This document shows, piece after piece, positions 9,099 to 17,677 of a stretch of DNA of 64,000 nucleotides. Source of the DNA: DATGUP01 sp035301265 (GTDB lineage Bacteria; Bacillota; Bacilli; Bacillales; Amphibacillaceae); NCBI GenBank assembly GCA_035301265.1, contig DATGUP010000011.1, positions 7,572 through 71,571 on the forward strand, written 5' to 3'. The translations under genes were made by a program, and so were the position numbers. Numbering within the stretch: the first letter of the stretch is position 1; the number at the start of each line of letters is the position of its first letter. The notes under the pieces are model-generated. The model saw only the letters and a list, made by a program, of their open reading frames with translations. It was not told where the DNA came from and searched no databases.

Positions 9099-9113
9099 GT
9101 TGTCATAACCAGT
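9099..9113 (-). promoter_or_regulatory. Predicted GntR operator upstream of agaS
   Basis: On the minus strand the site reads ACTGGTTATGACAAC, 14 of 15 bases identical to the palindrome in front of the gntR gene itself (9930-9944). It lies about 20 bases upstream of the agaS start, in the gap after gntR. Confidence 0.6.
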
Positions 9114-9154
9114 AAATGATAAGACGGTGCCATTCTATGAAAACACCGTCAATT

Positions 9155-9871
9155 TTACGTCAATTCAACCGTGTAATCGAACTTATCACCTCTTGCGACA
9201 CTGACCGTATACTCGATCAATGTATCGTGATAATACGATGAACGTTTGATAAGCATCGCTGGCTCATTCACTTCCATCTGTAAAAAGCGAGCTTCGGTTT
9301 CGTCGACCGTTGTGGCAGAGAACCTTTCTAGCGCTCGTGTGACAACGATATGGTAGTCTTCTTGGAAAATGTCGTACATCGGCTTTTTCTTTAAATCATT
9401 TGCGGTAAGCTGAGGGAAAACTTTTTGCGGTAAATAAGACGTTTCATACATGAGCGGTTCATCATCTGCCAGTCGCAAGCGCACTACTTGAAAAACATCG
9501 GCTAAATGTTCGAGCTCCATTTTGTCAGCTAAACGACTGCTAGCAGCCATCGTTCGGAACGAAAGGACTTCTGTACGTGGCGTTTTACCTAATTTTTTCA
9601 TTTCTTCGGTAAAACTGTACAGCTTAATGAGATTTTGGCTGTATGTTTTCGGGGCAACAAACGTCCCTTTACCGTGCGCTTTGTAAATATAGCCTTCGCG
9701 CTCCAATTCCTGTAGAGCCTGCCTTACAGTGATCCGGCTCATTTGGTACCGATTGCAAAGCTCGCGTTCGGACGGAAGCTGGTCATTCTCCTCGTATTGA
9801 CCGGATTCAATTTTTTTGATTAAATCCTCCATTAATTGTAAATATAATGGGATTCGGTTCTTTTTGTCCAA
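9155..9871 (-). CDS. GntR/HutC family transcriptional regulator of the tagatose operon
   Basis: The 238-residue regulator has an N-terminal winged helix (IPLYLQLMEDLIKKIESGQY, LPSERELCNRYQMSRITVRQALQELEREGYI, GKGTFV; residues 7-72) and a C-terminal UTRA effector domain with the MYETSYLP motif. It belongs to the HutC subgroup that includes NagR and AgaR, repressors released by amino-sugar phosphates. It is the first gene of the agaS-lacC-lacD-SIS unit. A TGGTTATGACCA palindrome overlaps its predicted transcription start, and a near copy precedes agaS, implying autoregulation and control of the whole operon. The effector identity is inferred. Confidence 0.9.
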   Translation of the reverse strand: MDKKNRIPLYLQLMEDLIKKIESGQYEENDQLPSERELCNRYQMSRITVRQALQELEREGYIYKAHGKGTFVAPKTYSQNLIKLYSFTEEMKKLGKTPRTEVLSFRTMAASSRLADKMELEHLADVFQVVRLRLADDEPLMYETSYLPQKVFPQLTANDLKKKPMYDIFQEDYHIVVTRALERFSATTVDETEARFLQMEVNEPAMLIKRSSYYHDTLIEYTVSVARGDKFDYTVELT

Positions 9872-9929
9872 TGGTTGTTCCGCCTTTTGTACATCATTTT
9901 ATTCCATATCAATGCAATTTTTATGCATG

Positions 9930-9944
9930 ACTGGTTATGACCAC
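9930..9944 (-). promoter_or_regulatory. Predicted GntR autoregulatory operator
   Basis: The plus-strand sequence ACTGGTTATGACCAC contains the inverted repeat TGGT-N4-ACCA typical of HutC-type operators. It covers the predicted transcription start of the gntR promoter (9953-9981). Confidence 0.65.
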
Positions 9945-9952
9945 TTATATAT

Positions 9953-9981
9953 AGTATAGGATATAAAGAACGATTTGTAAA
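9953..9981 (-). promoter_or_regulatory. SigA-type promoter of the gntR-agaS-lacCD operon
   Basis: On the minus strand, TTTACA (9976-9981) and TATACT (9953-9958) are separated by 17 bases. The start point would fall about eight bases further on, at the edge of the operator. Confidence 0.7.
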
Positions 9982-10201
9982 CTAAACGTATCTGAATGCC
10001 ATGTAGGGCTACTTATAACGTCTTTTACAACCTTTTTCCGTGCGTCGATCGGACACGAATACAATCCGTCTGCGCATCACTTTGAAATAGTCTAAGGTCA
10101 TGTGCGCTGTCTTTAGCCCTCAATCATACAAGCTTTATTTTAAACCGTAAACGAGTGAGACCCCATCCCCTTAATCGAAGTGCTTTCCAACCTGTTTGAA
10201 A
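9982..10201. other. Intergenic region, nothing recognised
   Basis: No supported gene, repeat or clear terminator was found between the gntR promoter and the 3' end of the TauE-like gene. Confidence 0.5.
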
Positions 10202-11038
10202 TTAGATTAACATGCGTACACCAATGACAAACAAAAGAATGGATAGCAATTGGACAATGAGCTTTCCAGACATGCGGTTGGAAATGAACACGCCAATTTG
10301 CGCACCTAACAATGCTCCTACACCACCCCATACCGCTGCCGACCAGTCGACATGACCGTTGTATACATGCAGCATAACACCGATTATCGAATAAAGCGAA
10401 AGGGCAAACACCGACGTCGCTGTTGCCCGATGCGGTGCAACGCGGTACAGGTAGATGAGAATCGGCACCATAAGCCAGCCGCCGCCAATGCCAAAAAACG
10501 TAGACACTACGCCCATCACAATCCCTACCAAAATCAGACTGACTTTACGTTGCAGGGATAGCGGTTTTTGGGTCTTCGCACCCGCAGACGTTTCGCTTTT
10601 GTTTCCTGTATTTTTCCAAAACAGAAACAATCCTAATAAAATAAGCATTATGGCAAATGCCCCGTAAAAAACCTCAGGGGCAAGTATGTTGGCCAATTTA
10701 ATACCGATAAATGATCCTGGAAACGCTCCTAGAACAATGTAGAGTGTCAATTCGTACGCAATACGCTTTTGTTTTATAAAGCCGTAAACACCGGATATCG
10801 TGTTAATCATGACAACGACAAGTCCCGTTCCGGCCGCTACAGTCGGTGACATATGCATAATGAGAAGAAGCGCGGGAACGAGGATAAATCCACCACCGGC
10901 CCCGACGACGATTCCATATGCACCTGAAAATAGTCCGATGAGTAAAATAACGAATCCTTCGATGATGAACACCACATTTCCGATAATGCTTATTGCTTGT
11001 ACATCCAATATACATGAATCATATCTTATCACAAGCAT
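10202..11038 (-). CDS. TSUP family (TauE/SafE) anion or sulfonate exporter
   Basis: The product is a membrane protein of about 278 residues with eight to nine helices in two halves, each marked by the family repeat (GAYGIVVGAGGGFILVPALLL early and FFGIGGGWLMVPILIYL later). TSUP proteins move sulfite, sulfoacetate or other small organic anions outward. It begins only 11 bases after the Gfo/Idh/MocA gene and is therefore probably the last gene of the GH112 operon. No good ribosome binding site is seen before the first ATG; a GTG about 20 codons in is an alternative. Its role in sugar use is unexplained. Confidence 0.8.
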   Translation of the reverse strand: MLVIRYDSCILDVQAISIIGNVVFIIEGFVILLIGLFSGAYGIVVGAGGGFILVPALLLIMHMSPTVAAGTGLVVVMINTISGVYGFIKQKRIAYELTLYIVLGAFPGSFIGIKLANILAPEVFYGAFAIMLILLGLFLFWKNTGNKSETSAGAKTQKPLSLQRKVSLILVGIVMGVVSTFFGIGGGWLMVPILIYLYRVAPHRATATSVFALSLYSIIGVMLHVYNGHVDWSAAVWGGVGALLGAQIGVFISNRMSGKLIVQLLSILLFVIGVRMLI

Positions 11039-11049
11039 TTTATCCGTAT

Positions 11050-12309
11050 TTATGTCACGAACCGCTGATAATATTCGTCCAACTCAATCGAACGCCCTTT
11101 GTTAAGCCGCGATTCCTCTGCTGCAAAGGCCATTAAATGACTTCTTAAAGAGACGGCAGCGGAGGAAATGTCCCCACCTTTTCCCTTCTGGTCAATCGTA
11201 CGTAAAAAGGTGCGCACAACACCTTCATCACCACCGCCATGGCCGCTGCTTGGAGTGTCGAATTTGATGGCAGACTCCTGCTTCGTAAGAAAATCATAAA
11301 CCGAAATTTGATTATCCTCCATATTCCCACGAATCTCACCTTTTGTTCCCATAATTTGCACGATGCGTGTTTGATCACGGGTGAATCCACACATGCTAAA
11401 TGAAGCCGTCGCCCCATCTGTAAATTCTATATTGACGACTTGATGATCAACGACATTGTTATCAGAACGATAGACACATTTGCCGTAATCGGTCGCTTGT
11501 AAAGCTTTTATAATGCTTTCATTCGAGTCATCTTCAGTAAATTTTCGCGCCCAACTACGTCCTGATCCAAGGTAAAAACGGCCCGCATGAAACGGGCATT
11601 CCCATTCCACTGGACAGCCATCTAAACATCGTTCAGGAGCGCCCTCAGGTGCATTTCCCTTATGAAAATGCATGAGCGATCCATACGAACTGATACGCTC
11701 GCATGTTTTATCCATGACATAGCTAATGATATCCAGATCGTGACACGACTTCTGTAAAATCATCGGGCTTGATTTTTCTTTATTATTCCAATTCCCACGG
11801 ACAAAACTATGCGACATATGCATGATCTCGACATTCTCATTCAATTGTAATGACACGACATCACCGATACGCCCTTCGGCAATGATTTGTTTAATCGTTT
11901 GCCAAAACGGTGTATAACGCAGGACGTGGCATATCGTTAGTTGTCGATCATACATTCGAGCAGCCCGTTCCATGTCGATACATTCTTGTGGATCGGGCGA
12001 CATCGGCTTTTCTAATAAAACGTGGTAGCCGCGTTCCAACGCTTTCATTGTCGGCTGAAAATGGTGTCTATCCTGCGTACAAATCACGGCGATATCGGCC
12101 ATTTTTTCTTTTGCAAACAGTTCTTCCCATGTGGCAAAGCAATTTTCTTCCGCTAGATTGTAGGTTTGTTGAAATCTTTCTCTACGCTGATCATTCGGTT
12201 CGGCAACCGCAACCATCTGAAGCTCGTGCGGATAATCCAACGCATACGGAGCATAAGCACGCGCACCGCGATCGCCGGCACCAATTAAAACAGCTGTTTT
12301 CGGTTGCAT
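11050..12309 (-). CDS. Gfo/Idh/MocA family oxidoreductase with Cys cluster
   Basis: The 419-residue protein has an N-terminal Rossmann fold (VLIGAGDRGARAYAPYA) and the family signature EKPMSPDPQECIDM near residue 100, followed by the alpha/beta substrate domain with KSCHDLDIISYVMD. Around residue 229 it contains RCLDGCPVEWECPFH, three closely spaced cysteines that could hold a metal or disulfide. The family includes sugar dehydrogenases and NAD-dependent glycosidases such as GH109. It is sandwiched between the GH112 phosphorylase and the TauE exporter in one operon, so the substrate is likely a galactose- or amino-sugar-containing compound. GGGGGATG precedes the ATG. Confidence 0.85.
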   Translation of the reverse strand: MQPKTAVLIGAGDRGARAYAPYALDYPHELQMVAVAEPNDQRRERFQQTYNLAEENCFATWEELFAKEKMADIAVICTQDRHHFQPTMKALERGYHVLLEKPMSPDPQECIDMERAARMYDRQLTICHVLRYTPFWQTIKQIIAEGRIGDVVSLQLNENVEIMHMSHSFVRGNWNNKEKSSPMILQKSCHDLDIISYVMDKTCERISSYGSLMHFHKGNAPEGAPERCLDGCPVEWECPFHAGRFYLGSGRSWARKFTEDDSNESIIKALQATDYGKCVYRSDNNVVDHQVVNIEFTDGATASFSMCGFTRDQTRIVQIMGTKGEIRGNMEDNQISVYDFLTKQESAIKFDTPSSGHGGGDEGVVRTFLRTIDQKGKGGDISSAAVSLRSHLMAFAAEESRLNKGRSIELDEYYQRFVT

Positions 12310-12525
12310 GATCCATCCCCCATGTTCTTATTCTATTGTCTATAACCTTAACCGATTTTTTCTTTTCTATAAAGCTCTACAGTTGCCGGCGAAGACTTGC
12401 GATGCATCTATGTGGTAAACATAAGGCAGCACGACCACATCAGCGCATAGTTTCAAAAGAATGCTTTCTATGAAAACAACAACCGAAATCTGATCTAATC
12501 ATCATGACACATGCCTTTTCATCGT

Positions 12526-14682
12526 TTAAATATCCAACCACTGATACCCCATCGGCTCCAGGGTGACATCAACTTTGGAACCATCTGCTTTATAAACCGT
12601 TGTTTCCTGTCTATCATACGAATTATTAATGACGACAAATTTACCGGCTTGCGGATACGCCGCACATTCGGTTTGTATATTAGTTGTAAACCATTTTTTC
12701 ATCAGTTCCTCCTCTGATGCCGCCCAATGAATCGCTCTTAACAACAGACGGGTATTTTCCGGACAATACGGAAGGCCAGCGATATAAACTGAACGCCCTT
12801 TCCCGTAACGATGAGCTGCTAAAGTTACATCGCCTTCTTCCATCGCTAATACTTGTGTATCCCGGCTCGACTGGTATACGTATTTTTGACTTTCACCAAA
12901 ATCGATCGGGCCTTGTTGATCGGCTAGAATAAAGTGATCGCCTGTAAAAAGCGTATTATATTTATCAAGGCTTAAACTAAAGCCGATTTCTTTTTGGACG
13001 CCTAAGACATCGGCGAGTTGGAAAAATTGACCTTGATGCTCGTACGCTGTCGGTTCACCAACACCGATAAACCCCCCGCCTGCATCAACCCATTCACGGA
13101 TCGTAGTGACGACGTTTTCATCCAGCCAAGCCTCACCACCGCTCCAAGATGTGTACGCAGCACCGGCATTAATAATAACACCGACATCATCGGGAATCCC
13201 GTTTTGTTTAATATCGTCAAAACTGATGAATTCCACGGTAAACGGCATACCGCTTAAATTTTCTAATATCCCGTAATAAGAATACACTTGTTTGTACCAT
13301 ATCGCGTGATGGACATGGTGGCTCATCCATTTGCGCAAATGGCCCCAATGATTTAATATTGCGACCTTAAAGGGCATCTTATAGGACGGAGTTCCTTGCG
13401 ATTGGTCGTGAATGTCTCTAAATTCATTTGTGATCGCCTCCACCCGTTCGACAAATTCGGGAAATTCCAGTGCCAAACTTAAATATCCCCCATAGCCCAT
13501 GCGTTGAATCGGGCTTCGTAATATAGCGCGTCTTGCCTGTAACCAATTTTGATTCGCTTCCCCGACCGGATCGCCGCCCTCTTTAAACGTATCGGGGAAA
13601 AAGTATGGCAAGAACCTGCCTTCTGTATACTTAACATGCGGAATATCTGCAATCATGCGTAAAGTCGTACCATCGCCGACCGAGCCGACCACCGCGTCAA
13701 CACCGATATGTTTAAAATACTTGCCATACGGCTCTGTTCCCGCCCAATGGTCGCCGAGAAACATCATCGCTTCTTTACCATAGCTATGGATGAGGTCTAC
13801 ACATTCTTTGGCTAGTTCGCTGACAAACCGTTGCTGAAAATCGATCCAGTCCAAAAATGCGCGGCTCGGAATGCGAAATGGCGAATTGTAATAACCTTGA
13901 TCGACTAAATCTTCGGGACGAAGGTGGTAACCTTTTTCCTCGGCAAATTCTTTTAAAGCGAGCGGACTGACCGTCGAACTGTACCCAAACCAATCGACAT
14001 AGCGTTCTTTCGCCTGATCGTTAAAAATAAGTGTAAAATTATAGAAAAAGGTCGTCATCCGTACAACGTCTGTATCCGGATGATCTTCCAACCATTGTTG
14101 TAAACGTCTTAAAATATACGCGCGGGTTTTTGGATACCTTGGATCATACGGCATGTGATGTTCGGTATCCCAGTTATTCGTTATATGATTGTACATATGA
14201 ACCGGATCCCAAATTTGATAAGCGAGGAAACTCACCGTATACCGGTGCCACTTTTTGGCGTTCTGGATAATGACTTCACCTGTCTCTTCTTTGTAATACC
14301 AATCATTGGGTGTAATGGTGTCGCCTGTTGTTCGATCGATCACTTCCCACCACTGCTTAGGGTCATGGTCGGTATCGGGTTTGACTTGTTGATCAAAATA
14401 GCCTTGCATAATATTGATGGAAACTTCTTCGGAACGGGCAATGACACTTTCAGATAATAAATAAATATGTTGCAGTTCGTCTTGGTTCGCCTTGGCCCAT
14501 TCTTGATCGCCTCGTGTAAAGAAGTATTTGGAATAAACTTTATCGACCATATCGATGACGCTTTCTGGAATTTTTGTCCCGTCGGAATCGCGAACAGCAT
14601 CAGCCCCCCATCGTTCAACGATGCGTGCGATGTCTGCATCCAATCCTTCTTCAACTGGTAATGTAACACGTCCTTTACGCAT
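12526..14682 (-). CDS. gnpA: GH112 beta-1,3-galactosyl-N-acetylhexosamine phosphorylase
   Basis: The 718-residue cytoplasmic enzyme matches family GH112 over its length: MRKGRVTLPVEEG at the start, IWDPVHMYNHITNNW near 157-171, the proposed acid Asp in MFLGDHWAGTEPYG (Asp about 311), and a C-terminal glutamine-amidotransferase-like domain followed by a small beta domain. GH112 enzymes phosphorolyse galacto-N-biose or lacto-N-biose to galactose-1-phosphate and the N-acetylhexosamine; a minority act on galactosyl-rhamnose. The nearby galKETM, ROK kinase and AgaS/LacC/LacD genes favour the amino-sugar substrate. AGGAGG lies upstream of the ATG. Exact specificity is inferred. Confidence 0.92.
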   Translation of the reverse strand: MRKGRVTLPVEEGLDADIARIVERWGADAVRDSDGTKIPESVIDMVDKVYSKYFFTRGDQEWAKANQDELQHIYLLSESVIARSEEVSINIMQGYFDQQVKPDTDHDPKQWWEVIDRTTGDTITPNDWYYKEETGEVIIQNAKKWHRYTVSFLAYQIWDPVHMYNHITNNWDTEHHMPYDPRYPKTRAYILRRLQQWLEDHPDTDVVRMTTFFYNFTLIFNDQAKERYVDWFGYSSTVSPLALKEFAEEKGYHLRPEDLVDQGYYNSPFRIPSRAFLDWIDFQQRFVSELAKECVDLIHSYGKEAMMFLGDHWAGTEPYGKYFKHIGVDAVVGSVGDGTTLRMIADIPHVKYTEGRFLPYFFPDTFKEGGDPVGEANQNWLQARRAILRSPIQRMGYGGYLSLALEFPEFVERVEAITNEFRDIHDQSQGTPSYKMPFKVAILNHWGHLRKWMSHHVHHAIWYKQVYSYYGILENLSGMPFTVEFISFDDIKQNGIPDDVGVIINAGAAYTSWSGGEAWLDENVVTTIREWVDAGGGFIGVGEPTAYEHQGQFFQLADVLGVQKEIGFSLSLDKYNTLFTGDHFILADQQGPIDFGESQKYVYQSSRDTQVLAMEEGDVTLAAHRYGKGRSVYIAGLPYCPENTRLLLRAIHWAASEEELMKKWFTTNIQTECAAYPQAGKFVVINNSYDRQETTVYKADGSKVDVTLEPMGYQWLDI

Positions 14683-14710
14683 GGTTTTTGCCTCCTGTTT
14701 TTCATTTTCG

Positions 14711-15610
14711 CTATTCCATTGCTCTTAAACCAGCACCAATAATGCTTTGCTCATAACCCATGTCACTGCAAGCGATATTTTGTAAAATATGCTTCTGTTC
14801 AACGATTAACAAATCGTCCAATTTATCCATTACTCGTTTGAACAAAACGGGATTGTGCGTGATAACGATACCACCAAAGACGATTTGATGGGGGTCAAAT
14901 AAACTGACAAGCATGTATACCCCTTGCGCCAATGATGAAGCTATTTGCTCAATGAGTTCCTTTGCCTTGCGATCGCCGTTATAATAAGCTTGAAAAACTT
15001 TTTTAGCAGTCATCGTATCATCTTGGAACTGTTTAATGCCTAACTTTGTGATCGCTGGTCCGGCGGCGGCTTGTTCAAGACGTTCCAATGATTGTTCAGC
15101 GTAAGGTGCGTATACGGGAACAAGACCTATTTCTCCAGCAAAGCCAGCACCGCGAATAAAATCTCCGCCTTGAATAATGGCGCACGATATCCCTGTACTA
15201 ACCGTCATGTAAATAAATAGTTCATGATCGCGCATCGCGGCTTTTTTCCACTCGGCAAAGGCTGCCATGTAAACGTCATTATCCATGACAACCCGCTCGA
15301 TGGGAAATGCTTCCCGCATCCGCTTAACAAACGGAAAGTTACTCCAAGGCAAATTGTTTTGAAAAACCGCAATGCCATTGTCGCGATCGACTTTCCCCGG
15401 CACGCCCGCCCCAATGCCGTCGATTTCTTTCAGCGGTATACTGGAATGATTCATCAGGCGTTTGATACAGGTGATGACTTGGGAAAACATCGTTTCTCGA
15501 TCGGTTGAATCGCTATCGACGACTTCTTGTTGAATCAAATCACCCTTTTCATTGATGATACCGCTGGCAATCGTTGTTCCGCCAATATCGATTCCGATAG
15601 CATATTTCAT
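14711..15610 (-). CDS. ROK family sugar kinase, zinc motif missing
   Basis: The 299-residue ROK protein has the phosphate motif IGIDIGGTTIASG at the N-terminus, the catalytic region VVMDNDVYMAAFAEW near 107 and GAGFAGEIG near 150. The usual His and the CxCGxxGCxE zinc cluster that follow GEIG in most ROK kinases are absent, replaced by LVPVYAPYAEQ. There is no DNA-binding N-terminus, so it is a kinase rather than a repressor. Directly upstream of the GH112 gene, it most plausibly phosphorylates the released GalNAc or GlcNAc, replacing NahK of bifidobacteria. ATG at 15610 follows AAAGGAC. Confidence 0.85.
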   Translation of the reverse strand: MKYAIGIDIGGTTIASGIINEKGDLIQQEVVDSDSTDRETMFSQVITCIKRLMNHSSIPLKEIDGIGAGVPGKVDRDNGIAVFQNNLPWSNFPFVKRMREAFPIERVVMDNDVYMAAFAEWKKAAMRDHELFIYMTVSTGISCAIIQGGDFIRGAGFAGEIGLVPVYAPYAEQSLERLEQAAAGPAITKLGIKQFQDDTMTAKKVFQAYYNGDRKAKELIEQIASSLAQGVYMLVSLFDPHQIVFGGIVITHNPVLFKRVMDKLDDLLIVEQKHILQNIACSDMGYEQSIIGAGLRAME

Positions 15611-15648
15611 AGCATACGTCCTTTCTATTCCGTCATGAAGTCTTCTGA

Positions 15649-15804
15649 TCAAACAAATTTTCGGTTATAATTCCAAAGCAAAAACAGCAATCCTGCAAGT
15701 CCGATGAGTTGCAACAATAAATACACTTTCCCGACCGTGCGTTGCCCATAGATAATCAGAAACAGGCAAAAGAAAAAAATAAGCACCTTCAGTAGACGTG
15801 ACAT
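15649..15804 (-). CDS. DUF6903-like small membrane protein
   Basis: This 51-residue frame encodes two hydrophobic helices, LLKVLIFFFCLFLIIYG and VYLLLQLIGLAGLLFLLW, separated by a QRTVGK turn and ended by the basic tail NYNRKFV. It resembles the DUF6903 family of tiny proteins found beside ABC sugar importers in Bacillota. GGGGGAG lies seven bases before the ATG, and the gene sits between the second permease and the ROK kinase with short gaps, so it is part of the operon. Its role is unknown; association with the permeases is an inference from context. Confidence 0.75.
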   Translation of the reverse strand: MSRLLKVLIFFFCLFLIIYGQRTVGKVYLLLQLIGLAGLLFLLWNYNRKFV

Positions 15805-15828
15805 TTGATGATCTCCCCCTATCCTGTG

Positions 15829-16710
15829 TTAACCTTTAACTCCACCAACGGTCATGCCTTGTGTCAATCGTTTCTGTACGATGATATATAAAATAAGCGT
15901 CGGCAGCATAACGATTACCATGCCCGCGTACATCGGTCCATAGTTAACAGCCGCACGTTCTGCCGCCAATAAATTCAAGAGACCGACAGGCAATGTTTTG
16001 TTTTCCCCGGGCATTAATGTCAATGCTAAAATATACTCATTCCAGAACAATAAAAAGTTGAATAAAATGACGATGATGATACTCGGCATCGCCATGGGTA
16101 ACATGACGGTAAACATCGTGCGAAAATAACCGGCGCCATCGATCGCCGCCACTTCTTCAAAATCAGATGGTAGGGTTTGAAAATAGCTTGAAAGAAGATA
16201 GATTGTAAATGGCAGAGCAGTTGAAGCATATATCAGAGCTAAAACGACGCGATTGTTTAAAAATAAACCATCATCTAGGAATGGTTTGATACTTGCATCC
16301 CAACTGAGCAACATCAAAAAAATCGGCACAGCAATATAGCTCACATTGATAAACAAACCAGCCTTCACAAACGAGTTCAAGAAACGACTTCCCCAAAACT
16401 CAAATCGCGACAGCACATAAGCGGCTGGCAAAGCAACGATTAATAAAAAGAGAAGCGACAGCGTTGTTACCATGACCGAATTTATTAAGTAATCACCCAT
16501 CTTGGCATCTCGAAATGCTTCGATGAAATTTTGCCAATGAAATCCTTCCGGCAGTAACCACGGATTTTTGTAAAACGCCTCGTTTTCTTTTATAGACGCC
16601 ATAAAAACCCAAGCGACCGGTATGACAATGGAGATGGCTAAAGCGATTAATGCCACATAAATAAACAGTTTAACAAGCGTTTCTGTTCGAATGCCTGGTG
16701 ATTTTTTCAT
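15829..16710 (-). CDS. ABC sugar transporter permease, MalG type
   Basis: The 293-residue inner-membrane subunit has six helices and the EAA loop EVAAIDGAGYFRTMFTVMLPMAMP near residue 190, which docks onto the ATPase. The C-terminus QGMTVGGVKG is typical of carbohydrate uptake (CUT1) MalG-like permeases. Its partner permease and lipoprotein lie immediately upstream. No ATPase gene is present in this operon, so a shared MsmX-type ATPase encoded elsewhere is expected. Substrate is inferred to be the disaccharide cleaved by the GH112 enzyme. Confidence 0.9.
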   Translation of the reverse strand: MKKSPGIRTETLVKLFIYVALIALAISIVIPVAWVFMASIKENEAFYKNPWLLPEGFHWQNFIEAFRDAKMGDYLINSVMVTTLSLLFLLIVALPAAYVLSRFEFWGSRFLNSFVKAGLFINVSYIAVPIFLMLLSWDASIKPFLDDGLFLNNRVVLALIYASTALPFTIYLLSSYFQTLPSDFEEVAAIDGAGYFRTMFTVMLPMAMPSIIIVILFNFLLFWNEYILALTLMPGENKTLPVGLLNLLAAERAAVNYGPMYAGMVIVMLPTLILYIIVQKRLTQGMTVGGVKG

Positions 16711-16724
16711 GGTCTAGAGCCTCC

Positions 16725-17615
16725 TTAATACTCCAACACATCGCGTTTTGTAATTCCGCTTAGGATCGCGGCAAGGGCGAATGAAAAGGTAAAGACAACA
16801 ACACCGATGGCCATGCCATAGCCATACGTCGAGTTTCCATATGCTTGGGCATACATATAAGATAGAAACACTTCGGTGGAACCATCCGGACCACCGCCGG
16901 TCATCGCCTTGACGAGCAGAAAGCTTAAATTGATCGTACTGATGATGTAGAACGTCAATGTCGTGCGAATGTTATTCCAAATTAATGGCAGCGTGATGCT
17001 TGTAAATTGCTTAAACTTGCCGGCTCCTTCTAAAGCAGCGGCTTCATAAAAACTCGCCGGTATACTAGCCATGCTGGACATGTACATCACCATATAATAG
17101 CCGATTGCTTGCCAGACGAGTGCACCAGCGACGCTATAAATAACGATTTCTTGATTGCCTAACCATTTTTGTTTAAGAAACTCTAGCTTAAGCACACTGA
17201 AAATATTGTTTAACAACCCGCTTTCCGGATCATAGACCGCCGAAAAAATTCCGGCAATTACAACGATGGAGAGAATATTAGGGATGTAGAAAACGACGCG
17301 GAAAAAGTTGCTCCCGACAATCTTTTCGTTTGTTAAAATCGCAGCAAAAAAGACGGCCAAGACCAATGTGACTATGGCAACAAGGACGATTAAAAGAATA
17401 GAGTTTTGAAACGATTGAATGAAATCCATATCGTTCCATAAGATTTTAAAATTGTCGAAGCCGACGAACTGTTTCGCGTTTGATAACCCGCCCCATCGAT
17501 AAAGTGACATGCGAAACACTTCCAATGTCGGAAAGACCATAAATAGTGTAAAAAGAAGAAGAGCGGGGGAGATACAGACAACGATAAATAGATTTCTCGC
17601 TTTCTTTTTATGCAC
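16725..17615 (-). CDS. ABC sugar transporter permease, MalF type
   Basis: The protein of about 296 residues has six transmembrane helices, the first at residues 8-30, and the EAA loop EAAALEGAGKFKQFTSITLPLIW near residue 195, marking it as the MalF-like partner in a CUT1 importer. The start is placed at GTG 17615, eight bases after AAGGGG; the open frame begins three codons earlier, on the ribosome binding site. It lies between the binding protein and the MalG-like subunit with gaps of about 60 and 14 bases. Confidence 0.9.
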   Translation of the reverse strand: MHKKKARNLFIVVCISPALLLFTLFMVFPTLEVFRMSLYRWGGLSNAKQFVGFDNFKILWNDMDFIQSFQNSILLIVLVAIVTLVLAVFFAAILTNEKIVGSNFFRVVFYIPNILSIVVIAGIFSAVYDPESGLLNNIFSVLKLEFLKQKWLGNQEIVIYSVAGALVWQAIGYYMVMYMSSMASIPASFYEAAALEGAGKFKQFTSITLPLIWNNIRTTLTFYIISTINLSFLLVKAMTGGGPDGSTEVFLSYMYAQAYGNSTYGYGMAIGVVVFTFSFALAAILSGITKRDVLEY

Positions 17616-17677
17616 GAAGTTCACCCCTTGTCATGACAGAAGACGGCGAACATGCCGCCTTCTGTTTGCTCATCCGC

